A stretch of DNA of 64,000 nt. Origin: Colwellia sp. Arc7-D. Its GTDB lineage: Bacteria > Pseudomonadota > Gammaproteobacteria > Enterobacterales > Alteromonadaceae. The stretch is from assembly GCF_003061515.1 (NCBI RefSeq), contig NZ_CP028924.1:930001-994000 (forward strand), given 5' to 3'. This document shows, in pieces, positions 10,701 to 18,955 of this stretch. The translations under genes were made by a program, and so were the position numbers. The notes under the pieces were generated by a model that saw nothing but the letters and a program-made list of their open reading frames with translations, was not told the DNA's origin and did no database searches. How positions within the stretch are numbered: the first letter of the stretch is position 1; every line of letters begins with the position of its first letter.

Positions 10701-11448
10701 GTTAGAAAGTTTTACTGTTCGCCTCACAGATGAGCATGGTGCAAGTGTTGAAGGGTTAGTTAACATAACTATTGCCCCTGTCAATGATGCACCTACTTTT
10801 ACCACCACATCTTTTTCTGTGGATGAGGATAATTTATTAACGAGTGAGTTAAAGGCAACTGACATTGAAGGACAATCAATGACGATTGAACTAATAAGTG
10901 ATGCAGACATAGAAGGTAGTGTGAACGTTGAAAGCGATGGGAAGTTTAGTTTTGATCCTGCTTTAAACTTTTACGGTGAAACCTCATTCACCGTAAAAGT
11001 AACTGATAGTGAAGCTAAGTCTACTAGTCAAATTATTAAAATTACAGTCAATGCAGTTGAAGATGTACCAGAACCAGAAAGCACTTCACTTTCCTTACTT
11101 TTTAATGGAAATATCTCACAAAGTTTACCAACAACGGATGTTGACGGACAATCTCTGAGTTATCGTATTGTTACTGATGTTAAAAGTGGGGTACTTACTT
11201 TATCAGAAGCAGGGCAATACAAATATTCTCCTAATGTTGGGTTTTCCGGCAATGATTCATTCACATACGAAGTTCGTGATGTAAACGACAACATAGGGCA
11301 AGCAACAGTTTCATTTGTGGTGCAATCAGCTGCAGAGCCTACTAAAACCGAATCAAGCTCAGGTGGTAGTTTGGGATATTTTATGTTGTTTAGCTTAGTT
11401 ATATTGTTTGGATTTAGACTAAAATTTAGTCGTGGCTATGGTGTCTGA
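7774..11448 (+). CDS. Secreted tandem-95 (cadherin/Ig-like) repeat protein with GlyGly-CTERM-like tail
   Basis: Large exported protein of 1224 residues with unknown function. Residues 1-23 form a signal peptide. Residues about 25-640 are beta-rich, with repeated 'YIY/LYYV' strands like a beta-propeller. From about residue 645, some six domains of 90-95 residues follow, each opening near NDAPxxxxxxxxxxEDxxL and containing FxGxDSFTV, the pattern of tandem-95/cadherin-like adhesion repeats. The C-terminus is SSGGSLGYFMLFSLVILFGFRLKFSR, broken here as SSGGSLG, a hydrophobic helix and a basic end: the GlyGly-CTERM architecture cut by rhombosortase after type II secretion. No accessory partner gene is adjacent. 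It sits between two terminators as a single-gene unit. Confidence 0.8.
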   Translation: MKCFVYVVLLLSNILLSNYAVAQEAKLVKKAEWGSGSYEHMVEIDNHYYIATSSGEVDVIDPELTGEDSLIDQIKFDFEPDIRAITKFKDFLVILTNDKINIYSIADVTNITQVYSLTVLGHWNVTVAYQGDNLYYVDGDSKIYVIEETEGVFSLTNVIQSQESDYNEEVYVSDRNLFIEGSTLYYVYRVQQGQTLSTKIESYQLADLTLSDSGVLEGIGISGNSVYLGDGRFVISNYQYLYLIKLMDGQVSILNDFDTIQYNKIFHLTAKENTVKAISDNAIYTFQITEANTISTSYTESLTDYFFSNSYMRYVYWRDDKLIGLNTKSGVFEIELINGAIDSVAFSYNQSGHMGKAVIESNLVYLPRESRIDIVNIADIDNITLQNSIIEDVKDIERISANLFFSNEIMISNKTIVSDSEIQLNSEVTVNNKTAPLLFKGSNIFNTNFDTESSVMRHNVISPYSLYEVPKEASISDPINSCPQKLGFLADTLIASDPCGNNRFHLFTDYDTDDFAYSKTIELGFSYYQLVIGNDYIYLISPQGIKIVELTESEEFVEVNSIDMAFSALNGISADILEGYLLISDGFYFHLFDTSEPNLPTLISKAKINDFEWREANFQIADSYVLVTTKDQGQVKFFQINKAPIANVFSLEINEDEISEPLSAFIDPEADALDVSIINDALHGEVTVDGEEITYTPNGNFNGEDSISIKAEDIHGNFSEHELLVTVNSINDAPTIITSALSTDEDIVLTSEIAFEDIENDDVEFNLITEPTNGLVSISLQGLLTYTPEVNFFGEDSLVVSITDQNNGVSEKEIAITVTSVNDKPEIVSMTFNIDEDRLLSDQITATDVDSETLTFSIISAPESGALNLQDSGHFNYQPNADYDQQDSFEVAVTDEQGGMSQTKIIIDVNPVNDAPVFEVNNFFINEDTALTQNILFFDVDSGVHTAELVTPATNGTVELNGGSAFTYTPSNNFSGLESFTVRLTDEHGASVEGLVNITIAPVNDAPTFTTTSFSVDEDNLLTSELKATDIEGQSMTIELISDADIEGSVNVESDGKFSFDPALNFYGETSFTVKVTDSEAKSTSQIIKITVNAVEDVPEPESTSLSLLFNGNISQSLPTTDVDGQSLSYRIVTDVKSGVLTLSEAGQYKYSPNVGFSGNDSFTYEVRDVNDNIGQATVSFVVQSAAEPTKTESSSGGSLGYFMLFSLVILFGFRLKFSRGYGV

Positions 11449-11483
11449 AAAAAATCATAATTTAGATAAATCAACTTGATTAA

Positions 11484-11515
11484 TAAGGGGAGTAGCACTG
11501 TTATTCCCCATTTTT
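11484..11515 (+). terminator. Terminator after the tandem-95 protein gene
   Basis: GGGGAGTA pairs with TATTCCCC (one G-U) around a short loop and is followed by ATTTTTAT, a typical factor-independent terminator. Confidence 0.75.
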
Positions 11516-11790
11516 ATCTGTAAAAGCGGTATTGTCTAACGTATTTAGAGTTGGGCTTTTACTCTCATAAACTTGTCTATTTAGTCAGGTATCGTTTGCT
11601 ATTTATTTAGCTACGTAATAAGTTACGGTGGGCTTGCAAAATATTAATGATGAAAAATAAAATATTCATTATTGATTTCAAGCTAGTAAGGAAGTTTTAC
11701 AGCAAACAGGCCGATATTGTACAGTGAATTAACGTCTTTTTTTATACTGCTATTGCTCAATAGACTTCCGATTATAATTTTGCTCTAATT

Positions 11791-11823
11791 AAAAATAATA
11801 AAAATAATAAAAATAATAAAAAA
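11791..11823 (+). repeat. Short tandem repeat, unit AAAAATAAT
   Basis: At least three copies of the nine-base unit AAAAATAAT lie 40-75 bases upstream of the GGDEF-EAL start. Such an A-tract array would curve DNA and may change copy number by slippage. Confidence 0.8.
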
Positions 11824-11865
11824 TCACACATCCAATTTTCAGCTTGATGAGGTGGTATTTAACTA

Positions 11866-14307
11866 TTGGGCATCAATATTTTGTCAGAACTATCTAAATC
11901 ACAAACGATTAAAAGTTTAACTATTACGAATCAGTTTGCTACTGATATTTTGTTATTAAACACCCCGAATGAAGTTTGGCAATATTTAGCCGAAAATATT
12001 GTTGAAAAGCTAGGCTTTGATGATGCTGTAATTTATACCTTAGATGCAGGCGCTAAGACCTTAAGTCGCATGTCTGGCTTTAAAAAAAGCACCTTTCTGG
12101 ATAATGATAAAATCACCAATACTCGACTCAGTGACACCTCTGCCAACTTAATGGTTATACCTTTTAATCAAGGGGTTATTGGAAAAGTAGCCGCAACAAA
12201 ACAACCCATATTAGTTAAAGATACACGAAAGTTTGATGGCTACATACAAGATGGAGAAACTACGCTTTCAGAGCTAGCGGTGCCAATATTATTTAAAGAA
12301 CAATTACTTGGTGTTATTGATACCGAACATGCCCGAGCCGATTTTTATACTGAATATCACCTAAAAACACTCACCGCACTAGCCTCTATTGCGGCAATGA
12401 AAATATCTCAAATCATCAGAGTTGATGGTTTGGAAGAGATTATTGAAAATTTAGAGTATGCCAATAAAATTCAAGATGCCTTATTCGAAATTGCTGAACT
12501 TACCTTTAAAACCAAAACAATGGGTGAATTTTATCGGCATTTACATCAATGTATTGGTCGCCTTACTTTTGCAAAAAACTTTTTTGTTGCCTTGCTTAAA
12601 GATAATGGAGAGACCATTGAATTTCCTTATGCTGTAGACGAACTTGATCAAGATGCTGTTGATGAGTTTGATCTAGGTGAAATTTTTGAAAAAGTTAGAA
12701 TTGATCCGGAAAATTTAAGTATTACTGGTTATACCTTATCAAAAGATACCCCTTTTTTATTGTATGAAAAAGATATTCAAAAAATGTTGGATAGCAAAGA
12801 GCTTTATATTCTAGGTAGCATTCCAAAAGCTTGGTTAGGCGTACCTTTTGGCTCTGGTGATAATAAAGGTATTGTGGTTGTACAAAGTTATAGCACTGAT
12901 TTTTTATTCCAAGAGAAAGACAAACAACTTCTATCATTTGTCGCAAAGCATATTAACGATGCGATAGAAAGAATGGAGGCTAAGCAGAAACTTGAGTTTT
13001 TAGCGTTACATGATCCTCTCACAGACTTACCTAATAGATCCCTATTTAAAGATAGAATCCAGCATGCGTTTTTACATTGCGAGAATAATCGTCACGACAA
13101 TATCGCGATTCTTTTTATTGATGTAGATAGGTTTAAACAAGTTAATGATACCTATGGCCATCACGTTGGCGATAAACTACTTATCGCCATTGTAAAGTCG
13201 ATTAAAACTACATTAAGAAATACTGATACCCTAGCCCGTTTAGGTGGTGATGAATTTGCCATATTACTTGACGGTAAAATTGATCATGAGACAATATGCC
13301 GCATTACTGAGAGCATTATTAATGCAATGGCTGACGCATTTAATATCGACGGTTTGAATATTTCAAGTAGCTTAAGCATTGGTATCGCAACATATAATCA
13401 TGCCAGTAAAAATGCGGATCAATTATTAATTGATGCTGATCACGCTATGTATCAGGCCAAGTTAAAGGGTCGAAATCAATACGTGTTTTTTGAAGCACTT
13501 GAAGAACAAAATAAATCAACCAATGTGAAGCTCGAATATGACTTTGAAAGGGCCATTAAAAACCAAGAGTTTGTTGGAAACTATCAACCTTTAATTGACT
13601 TTGATACGGGTGATGTTATTGGGGCTGAAATTTTGGTTCGTTGGCAACATCCTAAATTAGGGCTGTTGCAACCCGATGTTTTTATTTCTATTTTAGAAAA
13701 ATCAGGACAAATAGTTCAACTTGACCTTTATATGCTGAAGTTAGCAATAAGTAATTTAAACCTCTGGAAAGCATGGCTACCGGTTAAATTTAAACTGAAT
13801 GTTAATGTATCAACATCAGGCTTTGCTTCTCAAGAGTTGATTACATACCTGCAAGAGCAACATCAATTATCTGAAAATATTACGGCTCGACTTTGTGTAG
13901 AAATTACCGAAGAAAGCTTAATTTTAAACGTTGATGCAGTGAAAAAACATTTAGAGATATTAAAAAGTTTAAATATCCTAGTCGCTTTAGATGACTTTGG
14001 TACTGGCTATTCGTCACTCAGTTACTTACATCAGTTTTCTTTAGATTATTTAAAAATAGACAAAAGTTTTGTGGATGACTTAAATGAAGTAAGCAATAAA
14101 GTCTTGATTTTAGATGCTGTAGTCAACCTAGCGAAAGCGTTAAATATAAAAACTACTGCTGAGGGTATCGAAACACTTGAACAATATAAAAAGTTGAAAG
14201 AAATTGGTTGCGATTTAGGGCAAGGTTATCATATCGCTAAACCGTTGCTTGATGCAGAGTTTAAACGTTTTTTATTATATAGAAGTATCCCAAGGCAAAT
14301 CGCTTAA
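11866..14307 (+). CDS. GAF-GAF-GGDEF-EAL cyclic-di-GMP turnover protein
   Basis: Cytoplasmic sensor enzyme of 813 residues. A GAF domain spans about residues 15-170 and a second, more diverged GAF about 200-370. The GGDEF domain follows, with an intact GGDEF motif at residue 460 and an RNTD inhibitory I-site five residues before it. The EAL domain starts with EILVRW at residue 588 and keeps NVNVST, EITEES, DDFGTGYSS (709) and KIDKSF, so phosphodiesterase activity is plausible. Both activities may be present, with the GAF domains setting the balance. There is no membrane segment. The start is TTG, chosen because a GAGGTGG ribosome site lies about 10 bases upstream and no in-frame ATG precedes the first GAF domain. 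Confidence 0.92.
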   Translation: MGINILSELSKSQTIKSLTITNQFATDILLLNTPNEVWQYLAENIVEKLGFDDAVIYTLDAGAKTLSRMSGFKKSTFLDNDKITNTRLSDTSANLMVIPFNQGVIGKVAATKQPILVKDTRKFDGYIQDGETTLSELAVPILFKEQLLGVIDTEHARADFYTEYHLKTLTALASIAAMKISQIIRVDGLEEIIENLEYANKIQDALFEIAELTFKTKTMGEFYRHLHQCIGRLTFAKNFFVALLKDNGETIEFPYAVDELDQDAVDEFDLGEIFEKVRIDPENLSITGYTLSKDTPFLLYEKDIQKMLDSKELYILGSIPKAWLGVPFGSGDNKGIVVVQSYSTDFLFQEKDKQLLSFVAKHINDAIERMEAKQKLEFLALHDPLTDLPNRSLFKDRIQHAFLHCENNRHDNIAILFIDVDRFKQVNDTYGHHVGDKLLIAIVKSIKTTLRNTDTLARLGGDEFAILLDGKIDHETICRITESIINAMADAFNIDGLNISSSLSIGIATYNHASKNADQLLIDADHAMYQAKLKGRNQYVFFEALEEQNKSTNVKLEYDFERAIKNQEFVGNYQPLIDFDTGDVIGAEILVRWQHPKLGLLQPDVFISILEKSGQIVQLDLYMLKLAISNLNLWKAWLPVKFKLNVNVSTSGFASQELITYLQEQHQLSENITARLCVEITEESLILNVDAVKKHLEILKSLNILVALDDFGTGYSSLSYLHQFSLDYLKIDKSFVDDLNEVSNKVLILDAVVNLAKALNIKTTAEGIETLEQYKKLKEIGCDLGQGYHIAKPLLDAEFKRFLLYRSIPRQIA

Positions 14308-14384
14308 GCTTTAATCCATTTGCTTTTTAGTGCTTATAAATTGCTGAGATAAAGTAATCAGAGTGCATTTGTTATAATACCTCC

Positions 14385-14516
14385 AGCTCCCAGGAGGCAA
14401 TGGTTGATAAAAATGGCTATGGTAGGATGCACAATACCCTAAATTTTCTCTGAAATAATTTTGACCATATCGATTAATAAAAAAGACTAATAACTGTGAC
14501 GTTATCAGCCTTTTTT
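14385..14516 (+). ncRNA. Candidate small RNA between the GGDEF-EAL gene and blaR1
   Basis: An extended -10 element (TGTTATAAT, ending at 14378) is followed about 130 bases later by a strong terminator at 14479-14516. Between them there is no ORF longer than 17 codons. The start contains the self-complementary CCTCC...GGAGG (14380-14397) and two GGA motifs. This is the pattern expected for an independent small RNA. No -35 is clear and no known family was recognised, so it is tentative. Confidence 0.3.
14479..14516. terminator. Bidirectional terminator between convergent genes
   Basis: AAAAAAGACTAATAAC pairs with GTTATCAGCCTTTTTT around a six-base loop, with an A-run before and a T-run after. 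It can end the GGDEF-EAL or small-RNA transcript on the plus strand and the blaR1 transcript on the minus strand. Confidence 0.9.
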
Positions 14517-14538
14517 ATGACAGTTAACAGCGTTTTAC

Positions 14539-15822
14539 CTAGTTTGTCACTTTAACTTGTTCAATTAAACTTTCCCGCTTAGCTGAATTTTCATTCATGG
14601 CAAAATCTAATTGAACGAGGTTATTTTTGTGATACGAGTTTGATGGCTCATATTGCCATTGCTCTAGTGCAGTTTTTGCGACTTTATCGAACACGTAGGC
14701 TGGTGAGCCGTTAACCACTTCAACATTTTTCACCATGCCAGTACGATCAATATCGAACTTTAATACGACAGAACCTTCAATACTTTCTGCCGCAGCCTTA
14801 GCAGGATATTTTGGCTCAACTCTGTAAGTAGGTTTTACCGCATTTTCCTGCTTTGGTGGAATTCTTCGCATTTGATCTTTTCCAGACAGGTCTTCACGAT
14901 ATTGTTGTTCTGTCGTCTGACCTTGGTTACCTGCAAAACTAACGCCTGATAGTAAACCTACCGAAACGGCAGCAATCACCGCTAGGGACAATTTTTTTAC
15001 TTGGGTGTTGGCTTTAATTTGCTTGATACGTTCAAACATCATGTGTTTATCTCCATATTTTTTGAATGAAAGTTGCGCAAAGGCAATGTTGGGAGCGAAT
15101 TCTGCTACCACCAATAACGCTTTGCTATACTCAATCCTGCTTGCAATTTGTTTGCGCGCCAGAACAATTTGGTCGCAGGACAATTCTTGATCTTGACGAA
15201 ACTTAAAATAAGCTAGCCAAATCAAAGGGTGGAACCAAAATAGCGCAACAAAAAATAGCGCTAGTGTGTTCCAATAAATGTCATTGCGATCAAAATGACA
15301 AATTTCGTGTTCCAAAATTAACTTTTGCTGTGAGCGAGTAAAGCGGTTAGAAAAGTCTACTGGAATAATAAGTTTTTGTTTGAAAAGACCTAGTAGCATA
15401 GGGCTGTAGGCTATATCACTTCTATACGCTTTAAGTTTTTTTGGTAAAGCTAAAGCAAGTTCACTGGTGCTTAGTTTAGTGATGCTCAGTTGCTGACTAA
15501 AGCGAAAATGGCTTACAAGCCAGTAACCAATAATTAATAAAGCACCGGCTAACCATGTAATAAAAAGCCAACCTGGCTGAACACTAATAAATTGTTCTGA
15601 AGGCTTAACTAGATAGTGTTGTATTGCTAAATTTGGAGCCTGTGCGACGACTTTGTGCCATGGCATCGGTAACATATAAATAGCTAAAGCTACGGGAACT
15701 AAGCCCCATAAGGCATAAGTTAGCTTAGCACCGCAATGTTTTAAGATTAGCTTATGACTGATTAGTAGCAATACAAGCATTAGCGTTAATGGCCACAATA
15801 GCTCTAAAACAAGGTTAATCAT
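14539..15822 (-). CDS. BlaR1/MecR1-type M56 metallopeptidase with C-terminal TonB domain
   Basis: Integral membrane sensor-protease of about 427 residues. Membrane helices lie near the N-terminus (LELLWPLTLMLVLLLISH and following) and around FVALFWFHPLIWLAYF. The zinc-protease motif is HEICH in ILEHEICHFDRND. A further helix (LSLAVIAAVSVGLLSGVSFAG) leads to a periplasmic TonB-type C-terminal domain (VEPKYPAKAAAESIEG... ALEQWQYEP) in place of the penicillin-binding sensor of classic BlaR1. I start at ATG 15822 (MINLVLELL), which has AAGGAG seven bases upstream and overlaps the end of the blaI gene by eight bases; a longer in-frame extension into that gene is unlikely. It probably cleaves the partner repressor on a cell-envelope signal. 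Confidence 0.88.
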   Translation of the reverse strand: MINLVLELLWPLTLMLVLLLISHKLILKHCGAKLTYALWGLVPVALAIYMLPMPWHKVVAQAPNLAIQHYLVKPSEQFISVQPGWLFITWLAGALLIIGYWLVSHFRFSQQLSITKLSTSELALALPKKLKAYRSDIAYSPMLLGLFKQKLIIPVDFSNRFTRSQQKLILEHEICHFDRNDIYWNTLALFFVALFWFHPLIWLAYFKFRQDQELSCDQIVLARKQIASRIEYSKALLVVAEFAPNIAFAQLSFKKYGDKHMMFERIKQIKANTQVKKLSLAVIAAVSVGLLSGVSFAGNQGQTTEQQYREDLSGKDQMRRIPPKQENAVKPTYRVEPKYPAKAAAESIEGSVVLKFDIDRTGMVKNVEVVNGSPAYVFDKVAKTALEQWQYEPSNSYHKNNLVQLDFAMNENSAKRESLIEQVKVTN

Positions 15823-16207
15823 GTTTCTGCTCCTTTTCCCAATCGGCAATAATACTTTTAAGCGCATCGATATCGTCTTTTTTTAATCGACTTTGCTGAG
15901 CGAAACCAGTGACAAGCGGAGAAAGGTGACCCCGAAATAGTTTATCAACCAAGGTTTTACTTTGTTTTACTAGGTAGCTTTCACGTTCAATTAACGGAGA
16001 ATATAAATAGCTACGTTGTTGCTTTTGATAGCTAATGGCTTGTTTTTTGACTAAACGATTGAGCAGTGTTTTTACGGTTTTTTCATGCCATGGCTTGGTT
16101 TCATTTAGCTTGGCAATAATGTCATTTGCACTTGCTGGATTGTGCTGCCAAAGTACATCTAATACTGAAAATTCGGCATCACTAATTTCTGGAACTGAGT
16201 TTGACAT
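15815..16207 (-). CDS. BlaI/MecI-family transcription repressor
   Basis: Winged-helix repressor of 130 residues (ISDAEFSVLDVLWQHNPASANDII, then KTLLNRLVKKQAISY), the standard BlaI DNA-binding domain followed by a short dimerisation region. Family repressors bind TACA-N2-TGTA dyads and are inactivated by proteolysis controlled by the M56 partner, encoded here by the overlapping downstream gene. Two perfect dyads of this type lie 36-76 bases upstream of its start, so it should repress its own operon. No beta-lactamase gene is in the window, so its wider targets are unknown. Confidence 0.9.
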   Translation of the reverse strand: MSNSVPEISDAEFSVLDVLWQHNPASANDIIAKLNETKPWHEKTVKTLLNRLVKKQAISYQKQQRSYLYSPLIERESYLVKQSKTLVDKLFRGHLSPLVTGFAQQSRLKKDDIDALKSIIADWEKEQKHD

Positions 16208-16242
16208 GGCTATTCCTCTTACTCTAAAGCTAAAATAAACAT

Positions 16243-16256
16243 ATTACACGTGTAAT
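16243..16256. promoter_or_regulatory. Predicted BlaI operator 1
   Basis: ATTACACGTGTAAT is a perfect 14-bp palindrome containing the TACA-N2-TGTA core bound by BlaI/MecI repressors. It lies 36 bases upstream of the blaI start. Confidence 0.85.
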
Positions 16257-16269
16257 CGATGGCTTTATA

Positions 16270-16283
16270 ATTACACTTGTAAT
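16270..16283. promoter_or_regulatory. Predicted BlaI operator 2
   Basis: ATTACACTTGTAAT is a second TACA-N2-TGTA dyad centred 27 bp from operator 1. The spacing suggests two repressor dimers covering the blaI-blaR1 promoter. Confidence 0.83.
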
Positions 16284-16374
16284 CTATGTATGCAAGAGTT
16301 TTTAATTTAAGAGCTTTTAGTACCTGTCGTTGAAGGTAAAGGGGGATATAATTTTTAGTTTTAATTTTTACCAT

Positions 16375-16411
16375 AAAAAAAGCTAATAACAGTAAAGTTA
16401 TTAGCTTTTTT
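16375..16411. terminator. Terminator of the RND efflux operon
   Basis: AAAAAAAGCTAATAAC pairs with GTTATTAGCTTTTTT around a six-base loop. It lies 52 bases beyond the stop of the minus-strand oxidoreductase gene. The A-run and T-run allow both directions. Confidence 0.88.
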
Positions 16412-16463
16412 AGATTAGCTATAAATTAGCGGAAAGCACTGAGAGTTTAGGGTACTAGTAAGA

Positions 16464-17495
16464 TTAGTCTATGCTGACTTTTACCACTTGTTTGCCAGTG
16501 AAACCACCTGCTAATTGAGTTTTCAGCGCTGTAGAAATATGCTCTGCATTAAATTTGATGAGATTAATTTCCGGTACTTTTAACTCATCGTTAGCTACAC
16601 TTTCAAGCAGTAAATTACTCATAAAACTCATGCGTTGTTGTGCGCATAAGCTATTGGCTAACCAAGCACCAGCAAGTGATACAATACTTATATTAGGTGC
16701 TTTTCTAAACAGTAATTCATCTTCAAAAGTAGGCAAAGGTTTTAAACAAGCAATACGGCCACAAAAGCGCATTAATTCGATATTACGAACCGTAGTCTCA
16801 CCGCCAACAGAATCTAATACGGCGTCAAAACCTTGCGGACCTAACTCTCGACGAATTTTCTGACAAAGATTTTTATCTTTATAATCAAAAACCACGTCAG
16901 CACCTAACGATTTTACTAACTTATGATTACACTTCGCTGCTGTGGTAAATACATCAGCACCTCGCTGCTTAGCGAATTGAATGGCAAATTGGCCAACTGC
17001 ACCGGCACCTGCTTCAATGAGTAAAGTATCACCTTCTGTAATTTGTAACTTGTCGAGTGATATTAATGCGGTCATTCCAGCACAAGGCAGTGTTGCCGCG
17101 TGTTCAGGTTTTATGCTGTCAGGCACTACCGATACTGCATAGTTTGGCACTTTAGCGTACTCGCTTAGTACGCCATGATCGCCCATGCTGGCATGCCACA
17201 TAACACGTGCACCAATATTCGGGTAAATACCCTTTGGCGCGTTAATTACAATGCCAACCGCATCTAAACCAAGCACATGTGGGTATTGCCAATGACAAAA
17301 CCCAGTTTTTGCGTATTGTGCATCTAAAGGGTTAAGACCAACATACTCCACTTTTATTAACAGTTCGTTATCACTACATTCAGGTACATTAAGCTCAATG
17401 TTTTCTAATCGAATTTGTGCGTTTGCTTCGGCTAAAACAATGGCCCGCATAGTATTAGAGGAAGTGATTTCGGGTAAAATATCAGTATTTGGCAT
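16464..17495 (-). CDS. MDR-family zinc-independent oxidoreductase (quinone reductase-like)
   Basis: Cytoplasmic NAD(P)H-dependent dehydrogenase/reductase of 343 residues in the medium-chain superfamily. The GroES-like N-terminal domain covers about residues 15-140 (VEYVGLNPLDAQY, HVLGLDAVGIV). The Rossmann domain starts near residue 145 and has the nucleotide motif AGAGAVGQFAIQFAKQRGA. The structural-zinc cysteine cluster is missing, as in quinone oxidoreductases. It starts 11 bases after the outer-membrane factor gene, so it is the last gene of the efflux operon. In Pseudomonas, MexS, also an MDR protein, modulates the related MexEF-OprN pump, so a role in detoxifying an electrophilic inducer is a reasonable inference. 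Confidence 0.85.
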   Translation of the reverse strand: MPNTDILPEITSSNTMRAIVLAEANAQIRLENIELNVPECSDNELLIKVEYVGLNPLDAQYAKTGFCHWQYPHVLGLDAVGIVINAPKGIYPNIGARVMWHASMGDHGVLSEYAKVPNYAVSVVPDSIKPEHAATLPCAGMTALISLDKLQITEGDTLLIEAGAGAVGQFAIQFAKQRGADVFTTAAKCNHKLVKSLGADVVFDYKDKNLCQKIRRELGPQGFDAVLDSVGGETTVRNIELMRFCGRIACLKPLPTFEDELLFRKAPNISIVSLAGAWLANSLCAQQRMSFMSNLLLESVANDELKVPEINLIKFNAEHISTALKTQLAGGFTGKQVVKVSID

Positions 17496-17506
17496 CTAAA
17501 TTAACT

Positions 17507-18919
17507 CTACATATTATTGTTGCTAATTGCATAGCTCCATTGCCCATTAAATGACTGGTAGGCATTCACTTTAGCAAGCAAGGCTGAAATGGTTAAATCA
17601 ACAGCATTTTCTTGAGCTATTAAAACATCCTGACGCGCATCTAACAACTCTAAGTAAGGTATTTGACCTTCTTCATACATGGCATTTGCTTGTAAAAATG
17701 CTTTATTAGCAAAGCTATATCGCTGATCGGCAAAGCGCTTTTGCTGGTCTTGATTTACCAATAATTGTAATGCAAGTTCACTTTCACTAAGCGCCTTTAA
17801 CACCACTTGTTGGTAATCGCTATATGCGGCTTCACTTAAAAACTGCTGTGCGTCACGCTGAGCTAAAAGCGCAGGATAACTGAGTATTGACCACTGTAGT
17901 GTTGGCGCTATTTGCCATTGCTGTTGTGTATTGCTCAGGCCTGTACTATCAATACTTAATATCCCACTAAAAGCACTTAAACTGATGTCGGGTAGCAATG
18001 CTTTACTTGCTGACACACTTAAGCTGTGAGCTTGGCTAAAATCATAAAGAGCACGGCTAATGTCGGGTCTAAGGGCTATAGCATTATTTGGTTCGCTAAG
18101 TGTTACGTTAAACTCATGGGCTAAAATCGCTTGCTCATCAGCTAAAACTACATCTTGCACTAAGCGACCAGTTAATACAGCTAAGGTCGATAAATCGCGA
18201 TATTTAGCGTATTGAATCGCGGGTATTAAGGCTTGTTGTTGTCGCAATTGAGCCATAGTTCGGTTTAAATCAAGCTCGTTCGCAACGCCTTCATCCACCC
18301 GTGCTTGAAGTACATCAATGCCTTGCGTTAGCGCATCAATTTGCAAGGCAATTATGTTTTGTTTTTCAACATTACCTTGATAACTCACAAAGCCTTTTAC
18401 TACAGACGAAACCACTTCAATTTGTAATAAACGTACTTGTTCAGCTTGGCTCATGGTTGATGCATTTGCAGCATCAACCAACGCAGTAATTCGTCCAAAT
18501 AAATCTAACTGCCAATCAAGCGCTAAACTAGCACTTGATTGACGATCAAAAGTAGAAACCACATCGCTGCGTGTAGCTCCTATAGCAACACCACCTTGCG
18601 GTAAGTATTGCGCTTTTTGTTCACCTAATCGTGCTAAGGCACTTTTAAGTGTTAATTGGCTAGTTTTTAAATCGTAGTTATTTGCTAAAGAGTCGACTAC
18701 AAGCTGGTTCAACTGTGTTGAATCAAGCTTTTGCCACCAATTAATTTCATTTTCACCGCTTAACTCGCTAGCAATATTGGCTTTAGTGATTAACTTACTC
18801 ACTTGGCTTTGCTCATCAGCAATGTCAATTTTGTTGGCACAGCCTGATAAAAACACAACGGCTAAAATTGCACTGACCGTAAAACCTTTTACAGGTCTCA
18901 TTTTTCTTAATTTAGTCAT
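17507..18919 (-). CDS. Outer-membrane efflux lipoprotein (OprM/OprN family)
   Basis: TolC-like trimeric channel component of 470 residues for the tripartite pump. The signal peptide ends in the lipobox LSGC (residues about 24-27). The body has the two OEP repeats (LKSALARLGEQKAQYLPQ and the later SASKALLPDISLSAF). Long helices with alternating Ala/Gln fit the periplasmic barrel. An AGAGG ribosome site lies six bases before the ATG. The intended end of the upstream permease gene would overlap this ATG by eight bases if the frameshift noted there is corrected. Confidence 0.92.
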   Translation of the reverse strand: MTKLRKMRPVKGFTVSAILAVVFLSGCANKIDIADEQSQVSKLITKANIASELSGENEINWWQKLDSTQLNQLVVDSLANNYDLKTSQLTLKSALARLGEQKAQYLPQGGVAIGATRSDVVSTFDRQSSASLALDWQLDLFGRITALVDAANASTMSQAEQVRLLQIEVVSSVVKGFVSYQGNVEKQNIIALQIDALTQGIDVLQARVDEGVANELDLNRTMAQLRQQQALIPAIQYAKYRDLSTLAVLTGRLVQDVVLADEQAILAHEFNVTLSEPNNAIALRPDISRALYDFSQAHSLSVSASKALLPDISLSAFSGILSIDSTGLSNTQQQWQIAPTLQWSILSYPALLAQRDAQQFLSEAAYSDYQQVVLKALSESELALQLLVNQDQQKRFADQRYSFANKAFLQANAMYEEGQIPYLELLDARQDVLIAQENAVDLTISALLAKVNAYQSFNGQWSYAISNNNM

Positions 18920-18955
18920 GAGAAACCTCTTGAATTTTTTCTTTTTTACTTGTTA

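Larger units (their letters stand above)
11449..11865. other. Intergenic region before the GGDEF-EAL gene
   Basis: This 417-base gap holds the terminator of the repeat protein (11484-11515), an AT-rich stretch with no convincing ORF, the nine-base tandem repeat at 11791-11823, and the ribosome site of the next gene. No recognised riboswitch is seen. Confidence 0.5.
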
